Positions 9,579-17,849 of a stretch of DNA of 64,000 nt are shown in pieces; the first letter of the stretch is position 1, and every line of letters begins with the position of its first letter. This stretch comes from Flavobacterium sp. (GTDB taxonomy: Bacteria > Bacteroidota > Bacteroidia > Flavobacteriales > Flavobacteriaceae). The notes beneath the pieces were generated by a model. That model was not told the origin of the DNA and did no database searches. It worked only from the letters and a program-made list of their open reading frames with translations. The position numbers and the translations under genes were made by a program. The stretch spans positions 62,001-126,000 of the forward strand of contig JAGYJR010000004.1 of the NCBI GenBank assembly GCA_018401995.1, written 5' to 3'.

Positions 9579-9603
9579 AATAGTAAGAATTGTCGTAATT
9601 TTG
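9571..9603 (+). promoter_or_regulatory. Promoter of the lysine-rich coiled-coil gene
   Basis: TTG at 9571-9573 and TAATTTTG at 9596-9603 are separated by 22 nt, within the flavobacterial spacing range. The ATG at 9627 would lie about 15-20 nt after the predicted transcription start. The -33 part overlaps the start of the divergent nuclease gene. Confidence 0.5.
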
Positions 9604-9626
9604 TAAATGTATTAAAAATTAAAATT

Positions 9627-10139
9627 ATGAGAACTAAAATTTTATTATTATTAGCCATTGTTAGCATTCAAACTGGATATTCTCAAGTGATTGACAACAA
9701 AAAAGAAACCGTAATAGCTGATTCTATAAGAAATGTTAAGGCACAAGAAAAAGCACAAAATGAATTAGCAAAGCAAAATGCTGCAAAAATAAAAGAACAA
9801 AAAAAGCAAGAAAAAGCATTAAAAGAAGCAGAACAAGCGCAGAAAAAAGCTGAAAAAGCTCAAAAAAAGGCTGAAAAAGAATTACGTCAAAGAGAAAAAA
9901 AAGCAAAACAAAGAGAAAAAGCTCTTAGCAACGTAGAAAAAAATAAGAGTAAAATTGCCAAACAACAAAAAGCCATTAAAAAGCATCAAAAAGAATTTGA
10001 AAAAATGGAGCGAAAAGGAAAAATTTCACCAGATGATGAAATCAAATGGAAAAAGAAGAATGTATCTTTACGAGAGCGCTTACTAAAATTGGAAAAAGAC
10101 CAAGAAAAAAATCAGAAAGAATTAATGAAATTACAATAA
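9627..10139 (+). CDS. Secreted lysine-rich coiled-coil protein of unknown function
   Basis: A 170-residue protein. The signal peptide 'MRTKILLLLAIVSIQTGYSQ' fixes the start at 9627; the frame stays open upstream to 9471, but that part overlaps the divergent gene and its promoter. The mature protein is almost entirely Lys/Glu/Gln/Ala, with short KAEKAQKKAEKE-type repeats, and is predicted to be one long charged coiled coil. No enzymatic motif is visible. A periplasmic structural or scaffold role is possible, but nothing in the sequence proves it. A strong bidirectional terminator follows. Confidence 0.75.
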   Translation: MRTKILLLLAIVSIQTGYSQVIDNKKETVIADSIRNVKAQEKAQNELAKQNAAKIKEQKKQEKALKEAEQAQKKAEKAQKKAEKELRQREKKAKQREKALSNVEKNKSKIAKQQKAIKKHQKEFEKMERKGKISPDDEIKWKKKNVSLRERLLKLEKDQEKNQKELMKLQ

Positions 10140-10143
10140 AAAG

Positions 10144-10175
10144 AAAACGCCAAATGAAATTCATTTGGCGTTTTT
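10144..10175. terminator. Bidirectional Rho-independent terminator
   Basis: A perfect 14-bp inverted repeat, AAAACGCCAAATGA / TCATTTGGCGTTTT, with a 3-nt loop. It has a U-run in both directions and sits between the convergent coiled-coil gene and the tail-specific protease gene. Confidence 0.88.
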
Positions 10176-10183
10176 AGTATAAA

Positions 10184-12340
10184 TTATTTTTTCTTCTTTT
10201 TAACCTCAGCAATTTTATTTTCTAGGTTAGAAGATTTTAAATCAACCATAATATTAAAGGCTTCATCAATATAAATATCTTTTTGCATTTCTTCGTGCCA
10301 ACGCTCACGCTTCTCTTTTGATAAAGCATCATTCTCAAAAATAACATTTTCGTATGGCAACCAAGAAAACTCCAATTTATTATTGAAATCAGCTATAGCT
10401 TTAAATTTCTTTGCTTTTTCATCTGAAGCATCCATTTTTGCTCTAAAAGCTTCTAAATTCAAATCAAAATCATTATCATCTTTACGTTCAAAAATCCATT
10501 TAGCATTTTCGTCAATCAGTTTGAAATTTTCATTTAACGCAATACGGGAATTACTTTTTGCAATTATAGCTTCAAAACCGTTAGACACTGGCGCATATTT
10601 CGCAGGATCAATTTTATCCCAAGGCATAGCATTCGTCGCATCTCTTTCGCCCATATCCAAATAACGGAATCTATCAGGTAAAACAATATCGCTCAAAACT
10701 CCTTTTAATTGGGTAGAACCACCATCAATTCTATAAAATTTCTGAGTAGTTGTTTTCAATGCACCTAAATCACCTAAGGAATTCCCACGAACAAATTGGT
10801 TCAAATCAATTACATTTTGTACTGTTCCTTTTCCATAAGTGTGTTTACTTCCAATAACAATTCCTCTTTTATAATCTTGAATCGCAGCTGCAAAAATTTC
10901 AGATGCCGAAGCCGAGAAATTATCTACCATTACTACCAATGGACCATCCCACTGCACACCTTTATCGGTATCGTAAAGCACCTCTTTTCTTCTTCCAGCC
11001 GATTTGATTTGTACAACAGGCCCTTCATCAATAAACAATCCAGTCATTTTAACAACTGTTTCTAATGAACCACCGCCGTTTCCACGTAAATCTATCACTA
11101 TACCTTCTACATTTTGCTCTTTTAAATAGGCAACTTCTTTAGCCACATCTTTATAAGCATCACGATTATCTTTATTATCAAATTTGATGTAGAATTTTGG
11201 CAAATAAATAATTCCAAATTTTTTACCACTTTTCTCAATTACCGCTGAACGTGCAAAAGTTTCTTCAGTTTCAACTTCATCACGAATAATAGGGATTACT
11301 TTAATTGTGCCATCAACTTTTTTTACCGTTAATCGCACTTCTGTTCCTTTTGGTCCCTTTATTTTTTTTACCACATCATCTAAACGCATACCGGCAATAT
11401 CTAATGGCTCCTCAGTACCTTGTGCTACTTTTAAAATCAAATCCCCAGCCTCTAATTCTTTTCCTCTCCAAGCTGGTCCACCAGAAATCAATTCGGAAAC
11501 TTCAACACCTTCAGTTTTTTTCTGGAGTCTTGCACCTATTCCTTCAAATGTACCACTCATACTAATATCGAACTTCTCTTTATTCTCAGGAGAAAAATAA
11601 AAAGTGTGTGGATCAAATCGTTCCACCAATGCATTAATATAAATAGAAAACCAATCAGCTCTTATTAATTCATCCTCAATAAAATCAAAATATTCATCTA
11701 ACGATTTTAAAGTGCTTTCACGCGCCTCTTTTTCTATAGATTCAAAGTTTTTAGAAACATAAGAGCTATCATTTGCTTTTTTATCTTCTTCTAATTTTTG
11801 TTTATCTGTTATAGAGGATAAAACGGATAATTTCAATTGCTTTCTCCAACGATCTTTTAATTCTCTCTCATTTTTAGCGAATGGTTGCTTTTCATAATCC
11901 ACATTAAACTTTTCATTAGTGGCAAAGTTGAAAGGCTTATTCAGAATATCCTTGTAAATTTTTCTAGATTCTTTCATACGTTGCATCAAACGTGTGTGCG
12001 TGATTTCGAAAAAAGTTAAATCTTTATTCAAAACCATATCATCTATTTGCTTTTCGTATTTGCTAAATTCATCCAAATCGGACTGAATAAAGAAACGTTT
12101 TGATGGATCTAAACCAATTAAATATTCTTTATAGGCCGCTTGAGAAAATGCATCATCAAATGCAATAGGATCATAATGCCCTTTTTCTAAAACAAAAGTT
12201 AGTAACTCGAGAAGCAACTTATCTTTTTCAGGATCTTCTGCTTTTTTAGTTGGGACAAAACTCCAAAGCACTGCTGATAAGACGGTTACCAGTAAAATAA
12301 TCTTATAATTTCTTTTCATAAAATCAACTATTCGTTTCAT
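10184..12340 (-). CDS. prc: Tail-specific (carboxy-terminal processing) protease Prc/CtpA
   Basis: A 718-residue periplasmic S41 serine peptidase. It has an N-terminal signal/anchor (residues 11-30), a long helical Tsp-type N-domain, a PDZ domain ('GTFEGIGARLQKKTEGVEVS', then 'GGPAWRGKELEAGDLILKV'), and the S41 core ('GIVIDLRGNGGGSLE'). The catalytic Ser lies in 'DNFSASASEIFAAAIQDY' and the Lys in 'HTYGKGTVQN'. The C-terminal region is the extension found in the Prc (rather than CtpA) subgroup. Prc trims or degrades envelope proteins with nonpolar C-termini and controls peptidoglycan hydrolases in other bacteria. It is monocistronic. Confidence 0.94.
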   Translation of the reverse strand: MKRIVDFMKRNYKIILLVTVLSAVLWSFVPTKKAEDPEKDKLLLELLTFVLEKGHYDPIAFDDAFSQAAYKEYLIGLDPSKRFFIQSDLDEFSKYEKQIDDMVLNKDLTFFEITHTRLMQRMKESRKIYKDILNKPFNFATNEKFNVDYEKQPFAKNERELKDRWRKQLKLSVLSSITDKQKLEEDKKANDSSYVSKNFESIEKEARESTLKSLDEYFDFIEDELIRADWFSIYINALVERFDPHTFYFSPENKEKFDISMSGTFEGIGARLQKKTEGVEVSELISGGPAWRGKELEAGDLILKVAQGTEEPLDIAGMRLDDVVKKIKGPKGTEVRLTVKKVDGTIKVIPIIRDEVETEETFARSAVIEKSGKKFGIIYLPKFYIKFDNKDNRDAYKDVAKEVAYLKEQNVEGIVIDLRGNGGGSLETVVKMTGLFIDEGPVVQIKSAGRRKEVLYDTDKGVQWDGPLVVMVDNFSASASEIFAAAIQDYKRGIVIGSKHTYGKGTVQNVIDLNQFVRGNSLGDLGALKTTTQKFYRIDGGSTQLKGVLSDIVLPDRFRYLDMGERDATNAMPWDKIDPAKYAPVSNGFEAIIAKSNSRIALNENFKLIDENAKWIFERKDDNDFDLNLEAFRAKMDASDEKAKKFKAIADFNNKLEFSWLPYENVIFENDALSKEKRERWHEEMQKDIYIDEAFNIMVDLKSSNLENKIAEVKKKKK

Positions 12341-12485
12341 TCAAAATTTTTCATCTAAGGTACATAAAAAACTGTGCCACAAAAGTGCAATATACAATAA
12401 AATTTTGTTAAAATAGGTTAGAATAATTGGGTTTTAAACCCTTTTTTAGTCCGAAAATAATTAATTTAGCCAAAAATAATTCAAA

Positions 12486-13250
12486 ATGAGTAAACCACTT
12501 ATTTTAGTTACCAATGATGATAGCATTGTTGCACCGGGCATTCGAACGTTAATTAGCGTGATGAAAGAAATTGGAGATGTAATAGTTGTGGCTCCAGATA
12601 GTCCGCAAAGTGCTATGGGACATGCTATTACTATTAATAACACCTTACACATTGACAAGGTGAATCTAGATCCTGATTTAGAACACGAATACAGTTGTTC
12701 TGGAACACCAGTAGACTGTGTAAAAATGGCAGTGCGTGAAATCTTGAAACGCAAACCTGATTTATGCGTTTCTGGAATCAATCACGGTTCTAATTCTTCT
12801 ATCAATGTGATTTATTCAGGGACAATGAGTGCTGCTGTTGAAGCCGGAATTGAAGGTATTCCAGCAATCGGCTTTTCTCATGTGGATTATGGTTGGCATA
12901 CCGATTTTGAACCTATCAAAAAGTATGTAAAAAAAATTGCATTAGAAGTATTACACCATAAATTACCAGAAGGTGTTGTTTTAAATGTAAATTTTCCAAA
13001 AGCAGAAAAAACAATTCAAGGGATTAAAGTTTGCCGACAAGCAAAAGCCATGTGGATGGAACAATTTGACAAAAGAACGAATCCGCAAGGAAAAGAATAT
13101 TATTGGTTATCAGGCGAATTCGTTAATCAAGACAAAGGACAAGACACGGATGAATGGGCGTTGGAAAATGGATTTATTTCTGTTGTTCCTGTGCAATTTG
13201 ATTTAACCGCTCATCATGCCATACAAATAGTAAATAATTGGGATTTATAA
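12486..13250 (+). CDS. surE: 5'/3'-nucleotidase SurE
   Basis: A 254-residue metal-dependent phosphatase of nucleoside monophosphates and short polyphosphates. The N-terminal 'ILVTNDDSIVAPGI' carries the two metal-binding Asp residues. 'GTPVDCVKMAV', 'CVSGINHGSNSSINVIYSGT' and the C-terminal core are all conserved. It is the first gene of a same-strand run surE - small membrane protein - lpxB - NlpC/P60 - comEC, with one base between it and the next gene. Confidence 0.96.
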   Translation: MSKPLILVTNDDSIVAPGIRTLISVMKEIGDVIVVAPDSPQSAMGHAITINNTLHIDKVNLDPDLEHEYSCSGTPVDCVKMAVREILKRKPDLCVSGINHGSNSSINVIYSGTMSAAVEAGIEGIPAIGFSHVDYGWHTDFEPIKKYVKKIALEVLHHKLPEGVVLNVNFPKAEKTIQGIKVCRQAKAMWMEQFDKRTNPQGKEYYWLSGEFVNQDKGQDTDEWALENGFISVVPVQFDLTAHHAIQIVNNWDL

Positions 13251-13251
13251 G

Positions 13252-13524
13252 ATGCAAAAGAAAGATTTTTTTATTGGAATTCTATTAGGATTAGTAGGTG
13301 GATTTATTGGCTGTTTTATAGCATTAAAAATTTACACCGATTTGAATTTTATTGACGGTTTTAAAATGATGCAACAAGGCGGATTGATTGGAAAAGTCAT
13401 TACGCTAGGCGCTATTTTAAACTTAATTTTATTTTTTGTTCTTTTAAAACTGAACAAAGATTTAATAGCTCGAGGCGTTATTTTTGCCATGTTTTTTCTA
13501 ACCATCTTAACATTGGTTTTATAA
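13252..13524 (+). CDS. Small integral membrane protein of unknown function
   Basis: A 90-residue protein with three hydrophobic segments (about residues 8-27, 46-64 and 73-89) separated by short polar loops containing Lys and Asp. I do not recognise the family. Its start lies one base after the surE stop and it precedes lpxB, so it is probably cotranscribed. The location next to lipid A synthesis hints at an envelope role, but that is context only. Confidence 0.72.
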   Translation: MQKKDFFIGILLGLVGGFIGCFIALKIYTDLNFIDGFKMMQQGGLIGKVITLGAILNLILFFVLLKLNKDLIARGVIFAMFFLTILTLVL

Positions 13525-13534
13525 ATTTAATTTT

Positions 13535-13609
13535 ATGAAATCACCAACAACAACAAGTTTGCGTAAGCAAGCACCAATAAAAAAAAGCGATACCATATAT
13601 GACAGCTAA
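13535..13609 (+). CDS. Possible 24-residue microprotein
   Basis: ATG at 13535 to TAA at 13607-13609, in the 103-nt gap before lpxB. The product starts MKSPTTTSLRKQAP and ends KKSDTIYDS; it is short, basic and hydrophilic. It sits within the apparent operon. An ORF this short in AT-rich DNA can arise by chance, so this is only a candidate. Confidence 0.25.
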   Translation: MKSPTTTSLRKQAPIKKSDTIYDS

Positions 13610-13627
13610 AAAATAAATTTAACATAT

Positions 13628-14740
13628 ATGAAATACTACATTATAGCAGGTGAAGCTTCGGGCGATTTGCATGGAGCCAACTTAATGAAAGCTTTGTACA
13701 AAGAAGATCCCAATGCTGAAATACGTTTTTGGGGTGGCGATTTAATGCAAGCGGTTGGCGGTACCATGGTAAAACATTACCGTGAGTTGGCTTTTATGGG
13801 CTTCATTGAAGTAGTATTGAATTTAAAAACCATTTTAAACAACATCAAAATCTGTAAAAAGGATATTGCTGATTTTCAACCTGATGCTGTTATTTTTATA
13901 GATTATCCAGGTTTTAACATGCGAATTGCGACTTGGGCAAAAGAACGTAAGATTCCAACACATTATTATATTTCACCGCAAATTTGGGCATGGAAAGAAA
14001 ACCGTATCAAAGCCATAAAACGCGATGTGGATTTTATGTATGTTATTTTGCCTTTTGAGAAAGATTTTTACGAAAACAAACACCAATTCCCAGTTCATTT
14101 TGTAGGTCATCCGCTGATTGATGCTATAGAAAACCGAACAACAATTGACAACGCAACTTTCAGAACAACGAACAATTTATCCGAAAAACCGATTATTGCT
14201 TTATTACCTGGTAGCCGGAAACAAGAAATTACCAAAATGCTTTCATTGATGCTTTCTGTAGTTTCCGATTTCAAAGACTATCAATTTGTTATTGCTGGCG
14301 CTCCAAGTCAAGATTTGGAATTGTACCAACCTTTCTTGAACGAAAATGTAGCCTTTATTTCCAATAAAACCTATGATTTATTGAGTGTTGCTCACGCGGC
14401 TTTAGTTACTTCGGGAACTGCGACTTTAGAAACCGCTTTATTCAAAGTTCCAGAAGTGGTTTGTTATAAAGGAAGTTGGATTTCGTACCAAATTGCCAAA
14501 AGAGTCATCACCTTGAAATACATTTCATTGGTCAATTTAATCATGGACAAAGAAGTAGTAAAAGAATTGATTCAAGACGAATTAAATCCAAAAAACATTC
14601 GTTTTGAATTGGCTAAGATTTTATCAGGACCGCATCGTGAAAACATGTTAAAAGACTACGAAGCATTAGAAAAAAAATTAGGTGGAAAAGGCGCGAGCGA
14701 GAAAACAGCGAAGTTGATTGTTTCTTCGTTTGAGAAATAA
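13628..14740 (+). CDS. lpxB: Lipid-A-disaccharide synthase LpxB
   Basis: A 370-residue GT19 glycosyltransferase that joins UDP-2,3-diacylglucosamine and lipid X into the lipid A disaccharide at the inner membrane. Hallmarks are the N-terminal 'YIIAGEASGDLHGANLMKAL', 'FIDYPGFNMRIATWAKER', 'YYISPQIWAWKENR', 'IALLPGSRKQEI' and 'SGTATLETALFKVPEVVCYK'. The length is normal. It lies between surE and an NlpC/P60 lipoprotein in the same orientation. Confidence 0.97.
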   Translation: MKYYIIAGEASGDLHGANLMKALYKEDPNAEIRFWGGDLMQAVGGTMVKHYRELAFMGFIEVVLNLKTILNNIKICKKDIADFQPDAVIFIDYPGFNMRIATWAKERKIPTHYYISPQIWAWKENRIKAIKRDVDFMYVILPFEKDFYENKHQFPVHFVGHPLIDAIENRTTIDNATFRTTNNLSEKPIIALLPGSRKQEITKMLSLMLSVVSDFKDYQFVIAGAPSQDLELYQPFLNENVAFISNKTYDLLSVAHAALVTSGTATLETALFKVPEVVCYKGSWISYQIAKRVITLKYISLVNLIMDKEVVKELIQDELNPKNIRFELAKILSGPHRENMLKDYEALEKKLGGKGASEKTAKLIVSSFEK

Positions 14741-14768
14741 TTTTTATATTAGCAAAAAAGCCAAAATC

Positions 14769-15290
14769 TTGAAAAAATTCGCATTTCTATTTCTTCTCAG
14801 TATTTTCATAATCAGTTGTAAAACGCAATCTAATATTGTTACATCTAAAGATGAAGCCATAAAAAAAGGAATTTACAACACCAAAAAATCAAAAAAATCA
14901 GCCGGAAAATTGAATTATGAACTAGTAGATTTTGCCACAGAAAACTTGGGCGTAAAATACCGATATGGCGGCACTACAAAAGCTGGAATGGATTGTTCGG
15001 GTTTGGTTTTTACTACTTTTAATAACTTCAACATTTCATTGCCAAGAACTTCGACTGCAGTGGCAACGCAAGGCGAAAAAATATCAATAAAAAAAGCGCA
15101 AGTTGGCGATTTAATTTTCTTCAAAACCAATGGAAGCAAAAATATCAATCATGTAGGGATTATTACTGAAGTTTTGAATGATGCAATCAAATTCATTCAT
15201 TCTTCTACGCAAAAAGGCGTGATTATCTCTTCCACTGCTGAAGCTTATTACGATAAAAGTTTTGCACAAATTAACCGTGTAATTAATTAA
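14769..15290 (+). CDS. NlpC/P60 (C40) peptidoglycan endopeptidase lipoprotein
   Basis: A 173-residue protein if started at the TTG at 14769, which gives 'MKKFAFLFLLSIFIISCKTQ', a lipoprotein signal with lipobox Cys. The frame also opens at 14718, but that would overlap the end of lpxB and spoil the signal sequence. The C40 domain shows the catalytic Cys in 'GMDCSGLVFTTF', the His in 'NINHVGIITEV' and the third polar residue in 'FIHSSTQKGV'. It probably cleaves D-Glu-diaminopimelate bonds in peptidoglycan stems. The start is inferred from the signal peptide. Confidence 0.88.
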   Translation: MKKFAFLFLLSIFIISCKTQSNIVTSKDEAIKKGIYNTKKSKKSAGKLNYELVDFATENLGVKYRYGGTTKAGMDCSGLVFTTFNNFNISLPRTSTAVATQGEKISIKKAQVGDLIFFKTNGSKNINHVGIITEVLNDAIKFIHSSTQKGVIISSTAEAYYDKSFAQINRVIN

Positions 15291-15321
15291 AACTTTTTCT
15301 TACTTTTAACCCAATTAATAC

Positions 15322-17340
15322 ATGGGCTTGAAAGTATTTCCGTTTCCTCTTATTCCGTTTGTATTGGCACTAGCAGCAGGAATTGTTGCTGGAAAATCGT
15401 TTCTACCCAATGGTTTTCAAATTTCTATTGGAATCGCCATAAGTTTTTTGGTTTTTCTGTTTTATTTCTTGAAAGCGAGAAAGCAATTGTTTCCTTTGAT
15501 AAACTTTGGAATTGCCACAGCTGTTTTGGCTTTTTTCATTGGAATAGGACTTCACTTTTTGCATTTCCAACCCAATCGAGCCAACCATTATTCGAACATA
15601 TTACAAACAGAAAACAATTATGTTTCTGGTGTAGTCTCCAAAGTATTGAAATCGAGTGCCAAAAATCACAAATACGAATTTGAAATCCAATCGATTAATC
15701 AAAAAAAGGCAGCTGGAAAAATCCTGATTTACAATAAAAATGACAATCCAACGCAGTTAAAACCTGGCGACATATTGTTTTTTGAATCGCAATTGCAAAG
15801 TGTTCCAAAAAACTTGAATCCGTACCAATTTGATTATGCCAATTATCTAGCGAACCAACATATTTTTCATCAAGTTTTCCTGAAACCGAATGATTTTACA
15901 ATCATTGGAAACCAATCCACATTTGCATCATTTACCCATTTCACCAGAGAAAAACTAACTTCAAGTTTTCATCATTTACATTGGAAACCCGAAACACAAG
16001 CTTTTATTAATGCGTTACTTTTTGGTCAAAAAAATCATTTGGAACAAGAAACATTAACTTCTTTTACTGACGCTGGTGTTATGCATGTTTTGGCCATTTC
16101 AGGCTTGCATGTTGGGATAATTTACATGTTCATTGCTTTTACATTAAAACCTTTGAAACGTTACAAAAAAGGCAGATTAATCGAATTGCTTCTGACTTTA
16201 TTTCTTCTTTGGTCATTTGCTGCAATTACTGGGTTTTCCGCTTCTGTGAGTCGCGCAGTGACTTTATTTAGCATTATTGCTATTGGAAGGTTTTGGAATA
16301 AAAGAAGTTCGGTTTACAATTCTATTGCGGCATCGGCTTTACTTTTATTGCTCGTAAATCCGAATTTTATATTTGATATTGGATTTCAATTGAGTTATTC
16401 TGCCGTTTTGTCAATTGTTTTATTTCAACCTTTTTTTGAACGGTTTTACTTTAGTAAAAATAAAATTAGTCGCTATTGCGTGGATTTGATTTTGGTTTCT
16501 GTTGCGGCACAAATTGGTGTTTTGCCTTTGAGTTTGTATTATTTCAATCAGTTTCCTGTTTTATTTTTGGTAGCGAATATTTTGGTCATTCCATTAGTAA
16601 CGTTACTTTTATTATTAGGTGTTTTGACCTTGATTTTGAATTTTTCATTTCCAATGTTAGCCCAATTTCCAGCTGTAATAATCGAAAATATAATTGATTT
16701 CATGACATTTTACGTGGGTTGGATTTCAAAATTTGATACGTTTATCATTCGAAATATTTCGTTTTCGGCGAGTTTGTGTTTGGTAGCTTATTTGATGATT
16801 GCTTGCTTTTTGTATTGGTTGTATCAGAAAAAGAACAAAGCGCTGATTTACTTTTTAGTTAGTATAATTTTAGTTCAAATTACGTATGTTTTCTCACAAA
16901 CTTCGGCACAATTGCATCACGAAATGTTGATTTTTAATACCAAAGGAAGTTTATTTGCCATAAAAAAGAACGAAAAAACAGTGTTTTTCAGCACTTCTCC
17001 CGAGGATCAAATTGCAACTATTTCCGATTACAAAAGAGGCAATTTTACAGAAAACAGCACTATTTTACCCATTGAAAATGTATATCAATTTGGGAATCGA
17101 AAGATTTTGGTAATTGATGCTTCCGGTTATTTTAAAATTGGGATAAATCCTGATGTTGTCGTTTTGATAGATAATCCAAAAATCAATTTAGAGCGCGTAA
17201 TTAAAGAACTACAACCTAAAATTATCATTGCCGACAACAGCAACAGTTTTTATAGAATTAACCAATGGAAGACAACTTGCGAGCAAGAAAAAATCCCTTT
17301 TCATGCCACTGCCGAAAAGGGATTTTATAGGATAAAATAA
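15322..17340 (+). CDS. comEC: ComEC/Rec2-family DNA uptake channel, lacking an intact beta-lactamase-like domain
   Basis: A 672-residue polytopic membrane protein. It has N-terminal membrane segments, then a DUF4131 OB-fold-like region (residues about 90-190) and the Competence domain with the signature 'VLAISGLHVGIIYMFI'. It forms the inner-membrane channel for single-stranded DNA in competent bacteria. The last 125 residues ('HHEMLIFNTKGSLFAIKKNE') resemble a beta-lactamase-like fold, but the HxHxDH metal motif is absent, so the nuclease activity found in longer homologues is probably missing. The 3' end of the gene contains a perfect inverted repeat (17290-17326). Confidence 0.92.
   Translation: MGLKVFPFPLIPFVLALAAGIVAGKSFLPNGFQISIGIAISFLVFLFYFLKARKQLFPLINFGIATAVLAFFIGIGLHFLHFQPNRANHYSNILQTENNYVSGVVSKVLKSSAKNHKYEFEIQSINQKKAAGKILIYNKNDNPTQLKPGDILFFESQLQSVPKNLNPYQFDYANYLANQHIFHQVFLKPNDFTIIGNQSTFASFTHFTREKLTSSFHHLHWKPETQAFINALLFGQKNHLEQETLTSFTDAGVMHVLAISGLHVGIIYMFIAFTLKPLKRYKKGRLIELLLTLFLLWSFAAITGFSASVSRAVTLFSIIAIGRFWNKRSSVYNSIAASALLLLLVNPNFIFDIGFQLSYSAVLSIVLFQPFFERFYFSKNKISRYCVDLILVSVAAQIGVLPLSLYYFNQFPVLFLVANILVIPLVTLLLLLGVLTLILNFSFPMLAQFPAVIIENIIDFMTFYVGWISKFDTFIIRNISFSASLCLVAYLMIACFLYWLYQKKNKALIYFLVSIILVQITYVFSQTSAQLHHEMLIFNTKGSLFAIKKNEKTVFFSTSPEDQIATISDYKRGNFTENSTILPIENVYQFGNRKILVIDASGYFKIGINPDVVVLIDNPKINLERVIKELQPKIIIADNSNSFYRINQWKTTCEQEKIPFHATAEKGFYRIK
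17290..17326. repeat. Inverted repeat inside the 3' end of comEC
   Basis: A perfect 13-bp arm pair (AAAATCCCTTTTC at 17290-17302 and its complement at 17314-17326) around an 11-nt loop, immediately before the comEC stop. It could act as an in-gene transcription terminator or 3'-end stabiliser; the U-run after it is weak. Confidence 0.5.
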
Positions 17341-17344
17341 TTGT

Positions 17345-17803
17345 TTATTTTTTTAAAATACCATTTGCTCCTGCTAACCATTTTTCAGGTCCGCCAGCCA
17401 CATAACCAGTACTACCAATTCCATTTAGATTGATTCCCCCGTCTTTTTTCTCAGGATTTACAAACCAAATGGTTGGATAACCTTGTACGCGAAACATTGC
17501 TTGTAATTGCTGATTTTGTACTTTAATATCATCTGGTTGCGGCGTTCTTCTTGGATAATCAAGTTCTACTAAAATAACGTTTTCTTTTACCCATTTTGAA
17601 AATTCGGGTGTTTTAAAAACTTCTTTTTGTAAACGAATACACCAACCACACCAATCCGAACCGGTAAAAAACAACAACAATGGTTTTTTCTCTTTCATTG
17701 CAATTTCTGATGCTTTACTTACATCAGTATGCCATGTTAATTCTTGTGCGTTTAGAGTTATTGAACCTAAAGTCAAAAACGCTATCAATAGTATTTTTTT
17801 CAT
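17345..17803 (-). CDS. Periplasmic thioredoxin-like protein
   Basis: A 152-residue secreted thioredoxin-fold protein. The signal peptide 'MKKILLIAFLTLGSITLNAQ' sets the start at 17803 rather than the ATG four codons upstream. The active site is C-G-W-C in 'TGSDWCGWCIRLQKEVFKTP', and the cis-Pro loop is 'VQGYPTIWFVNPEKK'. It belongs to the thioredoxin_7/DsbD-gamma-like group. It is the last gene of a minus-strand unit after dipeptidyl peptidase IV and two POT transporters. The partner proteins are unknown. Confidence 0.9.
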   Translation of the reverse strand: MKKILLIAFLTLGSITLNAQELTWHTDVSKASEIAMKEKKPLLLFFTGSDWCGWCIRLQKEVFKTPEFSKWVKENVILVELDYPRRTPQPDDIKVQNQQLQAMFRVQGYPTIWFVNPEKKDGGINLNGIGSTGYVAGGPEKWLAGANGILKK

Positions 17804-17849
17804 ATATAATTTCATTTTAATTTTACAAAGTCAAAAAGGATGCCAAATA

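Noticed and set aside
9471..9626. 52-codon upstream extension of the lysine-rich coiled-coil gene
   Set aside because: It overlaps the divergent nuclease gene and promoter and precedes a clear signal peptide at 9627.
11305..11600. Two overlapping plus-strand ORFs inside the prc gene
   Set aside because: They are antisense shadows without known motifs; Prc itself is intact there.
12427..12448. GGGTTTTAAACCC followed by T6 upstream of surE, considered as terminator
   Set aside because: The repeat leaves almost no loop, so only a 3-4 bp stem could form.
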